Source: Trema orientale
Lineage: Eukaryota > Streptophyta > Magnoliopsida > Rosales > Cannabaceae
Assembly: GCA_002914845.1 (NCBI GenBank)
Contig: JXTC01000097.1
Coordinates: forward strand, 577,115 to 641,114
DNA length: 64,000 bases
Reading direction: 5' to 3'
Part shown: piece by piece, positions 60,045 through 64,000 of the stretch
Numbering within the stretch: position 1 is the first letter of the stretch
Layout: each line of letters opens with the position of its first letter
Translations under genes and position numbers: made by a program
Notes under the pieces: model-generated
The model's input: the letters and a program-made list of their open reading frames with translations, nothing else
Database searches by the model: none
Told to the model about the DNA's origin: nothing

Positions 60045-61393
60045 TTTATTTTATATTTTTATTTTGCCAACTATCAATATTATTCTTCACATTTTGAAAT
60101 TATTACAAATATATACCATCCTAAATAGTCCTAGGTCAAAGCCCAGATTGAATCAATATTACTTCAATGAAATGTTAAATTTGTTAGGAATAGTATCATT
60201 TTTATACTCTGTATTTTGACACTTTGTTCAGTTTATACCTTCTGTTTTAGTTATTATCAACGTTGACCCTTAGATTTAATATTTGTTACAAATTTATAGC
60301 CTGACACTAATTTAGAGCAGTTAATTTACCAAGATGATTTATTAAACTTATTCTCGGATCAGTTTTTATATGGTTTATTTTCAATTTTTTCAATGGCAAC
60401 TTGATAAATTAACTATTCTAAATTAGTGCCAAGGTATAAATTTGAGAAAGAAAGATATGGTTGGTGGGGGATGAGCCACGTCGCCCAATTTAACTAGGTT
60501 GGACTTTTTAAAAATTCGACTTTTGTCATATTCTCTTAACTTCTCTTAATTTAAGTCCTTAGTATTCCAAAATTGACCCCAATATCTTCCAACTATTCTC
60601 AATTTAATCCCCACTTGAATTAAACTTTATTTTCTAGCCATTTTTTATTAAATTTTGACCCAAAATCAATGGAAATTACTTCAATACCTTTAATAAAAAT
60701 CAAGGTCTTCACACTTGAATCGTTCTTTTCAACTTTATTCCTACTATGCAAACACTACATATATAGAGCTATTTTTGGACTCACGTCAGCTTAACCAAGT
60801 TGCTTTTATAAATATAAATTTTCCACGAAAAAGTGTTAATATTTGTAATTTTAATTCAAAAATCCGTACTAATATGCTTTTAGTTGAAGTGATTAATAAA
60901 CCAGAACGAATTCATTTTGTGGAAAAGTAACTCGTTCTATATGTTTTGATAAATTTTTAAATATTCATGACTTGACGATATGACATATATATCATAATTG
61001 TTGAGTATTTAATATTAAGAAAAACGTAAAAATAAAGTTAATGTAAAAAAATTTTCCTCTACTTATTAATTATCACCTAAGTAATCACATCATTCAAGTT
61101 AAAAAAAAAATCAAGATATATAGTATTTTTCTTATAAGGATTACAGAATAATAACAAACTGCTGCTACATAGATACATGATCATGAAAATCAAATTTTTA
61201 TTGCCATTCATTAAATAAAGAGAAATAGTACAATCAATAATGCTTCTCATAAAGGAATTAACACCCTTAATTATTGTCAACAACGTACATCAATCTAAAA
61301 TAACAGAAACAATTACGGAAATTTCTTCAAACCCAAACATAAAAGAGAAAGTAATTATTCAAGTACTAAATTCAAGTGATAACCACGGCGAAC
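60045..61393. other. Non-coding, downstream flank of extensin 3
   Basis: No gene. The last 200 bp should be the extensin 3 3' untranslated region. 'gtacaatcaataatgctt' at about 61228 matches the extensin 2 3' flank. Confidence 0.5.
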
Positions 61394-63107
61394 TTAGTAG
61401 TACGTGGGAGGGGGAGGAGATTTATAATAGTACTTCGGAGGTGGGGGTGGGGGAGATTTGTATAAGTATGGGGGATGTACTATCTCTGATGGAGGTGGAG
61501 GTGAGCTGTAGTGGTATGGAGGAGGTGGCGATGATGATGGTGGAGGAGGAGATTTGTAAATGTACGGAGGTGGGGGTGAGTGAACTGGTGGTGGTGGGGA
61601 CTTGTAAATATACGGAGGCGGCGGTGAGTGAACAGGTGGAGGCGGAGACTTGTAAATGTAGGGAGGTGGTGGTGAATGAACTGGTGGGGGTGGAGACTTG
61701 TAGATGTATGGTGGGTGGCTTTCAACCTTTGGTGGTGGTGGCGGGGACTTGTAGACATAGGAAGGTGGTGGTGAGTGAACTGGCGGAGGTGGAGACTTGT
61801 AGGTGTATGGCGGATGGCTTTCAACCTTAGGTGGTGGTGGCGGGGACTTGTAGATATAGGGAGGTGGGGGTGAGTGAACTGGTGGAGGTGGGGACTTGTA
61901 AATATATGGAGGTGGCGGTGAGTGAACTGGTGGAGGTGGAGACTTGTAGATATATGGTGGGTGGCTTTCAACCTTTGGTGGTGGCGGCGGAGACTTATAG
62001 ATATAAGGAGGTGGAGGTGAGTGAACTGGTGGAGGAGGGGACTTGTAAATNNNNNNNNNNNNNNNNNNNNNNNNNNNNNNNNNNNNNNNNNNNNNNNNNN
62101 NNNNNNNNNNNNNNNNNNNNNNNNNNNNNNNNNNNNNNNNNNNNNNNNNNNNNNNNNNNNNNNNNNNNNNNNNNNNNNNNNNNNNNNNNNNNNNNNNNNN
62201 NNNNNNNNNNNNNNNNNNNNNNNNNNNNNNNNNNNNNNNNNNNNNNNNNNNNNNNNNNNNNNNNNNNNNNNNNNNNNNNNNNNNNNNNNNNNNNNNNNNN
62301 NNNNNNNNNNNNNNNNNNNNNNNNNNNNNNNNNNNNNNNNNNNNNNNNNNNNNNNNNNNNNNNNNNNNNNNNNNNNNNNNNNNNNNNNNNNNNNNNNNNN
62401 NNNNNNNNNNNNNNNNNNNNNNNNNNNNNNNNNNNNNNNNNNNNNNNNNNNNNNNNNNNNNNNNNNNNNNNNNNNNNNNNNNNNNNNNNNNNNNNNNNNN
62501 NNNNNNNNNNNNNNNNNNNNNNNNNNNNNNNNNNNNNNNNNNNNNNNNNNNNNNNNNNNNNNNNNNNNNNNNNNNNNNNNNNNNNNNNNNNNNNNNNNNN
62601 NNNNNNNNNNACGTATGGTGGGTGGCTTTCAACCTTTGGTGGTGGTGGCGGGGACTTGTAAACATATGGTGGGTGGCTTTCAACCTTTGGTGGTGGTGGT
62701 GGGGACTTGTATACATAGGGCGGTGGAGGGGAGTAAACTGGTGGAGGAGACTTGTAGACGTATGGTGGGTGGCTTTCAACCTTTGGTGGTGGCGGCGGAG
62801 ACTTGTAAACATAGGGAGGTGGAGGTGAGTGAACTGGTGGTGGTGGGGATTTGTAAACATATGGAGGTGGTGGTGAAGGAGATGGTGGTGGGGGCGATTT
62901 ATAGATGTATGGAGGAGGTGGTGATGGAGAAGGTGGAGGTGGAGACTTGTAGTAGTATTGATCATCGTCGCTTACATGCTTTGGTGGTGGAGGAGAAGCA
63001 TAAACATAAGGCTTGTAGTAATCAGCAACTGCATTAGTGGCTATAAGGCAAAATACCATAGCATAAACCAGTCGAGGCCAATGCCTCGGCTGTCCCGGAC
63101 CTCTCAT
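61394..63107 (-). CDS. Extensin 3 (with a 560-N assembly gap)
   Basis: Third extensin, in the same orientation as the others. The ATG at 63107 gives MRGPGQPRHWPRLVYAMVFC, a signal peptide cleaved before DYYKPYVYA. The repeats are of a different mix: SPPPPVHSPPPPYIYK and SPPPPPKVESHPPYVYK units alternate, with a few SPSPPPP units near the N-terminus. The C-terminus is KYYYKSPPPPTYY. Length is about 570 residues if the gap 62051-62610 is roughly right, but the frames either side disagree, so it is not exact. Cross-linking and glycosylation motifs are as in extensin 1. The coding parts on both sides are open. Confidence 0.94.
62051..62610. other. Assembly gap in extensin 3
   Basis: 560 N within the repeat region, with incompatible flanking frames. 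Confidence 0.95.
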
Positions 63108-63197
63108 TTCTAGCAAACTCAACTTCTATCGCTAGAAACTAGTAGTTGGAAGAACTAATTGTGTTGTGACTTGCATGGTAATGGTGATGGCAGCCCC

Positions 63198-63205
63198 TTT
63201 ATATA
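63198..63205 (-). promoter_or_regulatory. TATA box of extensin 3
   Basis: TATATAAA on the minus strand, 91 bp upstream of the ATG. Confidence 0.8.
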
Positions 63206-63249
63206 GTAATCTCTACAATCATTATTGACTAGGACATATTTGTCTATTC

Positions 63250-63475
63250 AACAAAACAGCCTGGAAAATGGATATAATCTACGAAATACTATTAACCCAA
63301 AAATGCACATTTGAGTCTATTTTCTTTATACAATAATCCAAAGCTTTTAATCGATCTAAATCTCGTAATTATTTTTTATTTTCTTCAACGTGTTTTTGTG
63401 CTTTCCCACTTATATGTCTCCAAGTTTCCTCATGGAGGCCACGAACCTGTCAGGATGCATAGTAGGTATGGAGAT
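63250..63475 (-). promoter_or_regulatory. Conserved upstream blocks of extensin 3
   Basis: Holds 'aacaaaacagcctgg' (63250-63264) and 'ctcatg.aggccacga' with flanks (about 63430-63475), diverged matches of the blocks upstream of extensins 1 and 2. Confidence 0.5.
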
Positions 63476-64000
63476 GTGGAGCTGGAAAACTCAAAGCGAA
63501 CATTGCTCGTGATTTTTCGCTTTATTTTGTTTTGTTTCTTCTTCTTTTCTTTTTTTTTCCCTCCCTTCTAAACGACATTCATATTTTTTAAAAAATATTA
63601 AAAATGAAAAAATAATGCAGGAAAGAGTAGACGAAACATCTAAAGTCAAAATGCAATTGATTTTTTATTAGCTAAGCATGTGCTTTCTCCAACAAGTTAA
63701 TAATGCATGTACGAGTCGGAGTTGAAACAGCTGGTAGAAATATAGAAGAAAACTTATTATGAGGAGATTTTTAACAGCGTGGTGCCTCAGAACTTTGGTA
63801 CTTGTCTAATAATTAATTACTAACACAACCCAAGTCAAGAGAAAAGGAATTAAAAGACCATTTTGACCATTTGATGTTACCCTCATATACAGTAGTGGTT
63901 GTCATTGGTCGGAATTCATGTGATGAATTTCTATTATTAATCTTTGTCGATTCAAGATTACTTAATTACAACCATTTTGACCATTTGATCGTGTTATCCT
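63476..64000. other. Upstream flank of extensin 3
   Basis: No gene. About 63600-63750, including 'ccaacaagttaa' and 'agctggtagaaat', matches the DNA at 9590-9730 upstream of extensin 1. The direct repeat 'accattttgacca(t)ttgat' occurs near 63858 and 63971. Confidence 0.5.

Overview
The window is nuclear DNA from a eudicot plant. It is about 70% A+T by eye and has GT/AG introns, long SPPPP extensin genes, plant-type Ty1/copia and Ty3/gypsy remnants, FAR1/Mutator-type and Ulp1-type transposon genes, tRNA-derived SINEs and MITEs. I cannot fix the species. Assembly gaps (N runs) lie at 5584, 19231-19257, 49678-49716 and 62051-62610. The two gaps inside extensin genes break the reading frame, so their lengths are only estimates.

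Layout. 1-7.6 kb is AT-rich repeat ground: a duplicated 230-bp repeat, an LTR-like repeat, a CACTA-type end and a MITE copy. 7.88-9.06 kb is extensin 1 on the minus strand. 12.89-17.98 kb is a complete but dead Ty1/copia element with both LTRs, PBS, PPT and a 5-bp target duplication. 18.68-19.93 kb is extensin 2, a tandem duplicate of extensin 1 that carries about 2.5 kb of homologous upstream DNA. A 1.37-kb foldback hairpin (22.52-23.89 kb) interrupts the far end of that duplicated segment. 24-28 kb is non-coding apart from a 98-bp tandem duplication. 28.65-29.07 kb is an LTR with an adjacent primer-binding site, 22 bp downstream of the stop codon of an intact four-coding-exon RRM protein gene (29.09-30.65 kb). 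31-35 kb holds a SINE, two MITE families and a (TA)n tract. 35-39 kb is anonymous.

39.26 kb holds one perfect exon of an EDS5-like MATE transporter. 41.06-41.84 kb is a gypsy gag remnant with a hairpin-like inverted duplication. 43.4-55.5 kb clusters transposon-type genes: a broken FAR1/FRS gene, two unrecognised small genes, a two-exon GRF zinc-finger membrane protein and a multi-exon Ulp1-type cysteine protease gene with premature stops. 57-58.6 kb has a 48-bp tandem repeat, an unrecognised ORF and an inverted copy of the LTR-like repeat seen near the left edge. 59.7-60.0 kb is a SINE with a duplicated tail. 61.39-63.11 kb is extensin 3, in the same orientation.

How the parts work together. 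The host genes with clear function are three paralogous extensins, which are secreted wall glycoproteins cross-linked through Tyr-X-Tyr, and a small RNA-binding protein with an organelle-type N-terminus. The extensins share a signal peptide, a TATA box about 90 bp before the ATG and upstream conserved blocks, so co-regulation is likely. Most of the rest is transposon-derived and decaying. The most unusual elements are the Ulp1/GRF/FAR1 assemblage, the giant foldback and the gag hairpin.
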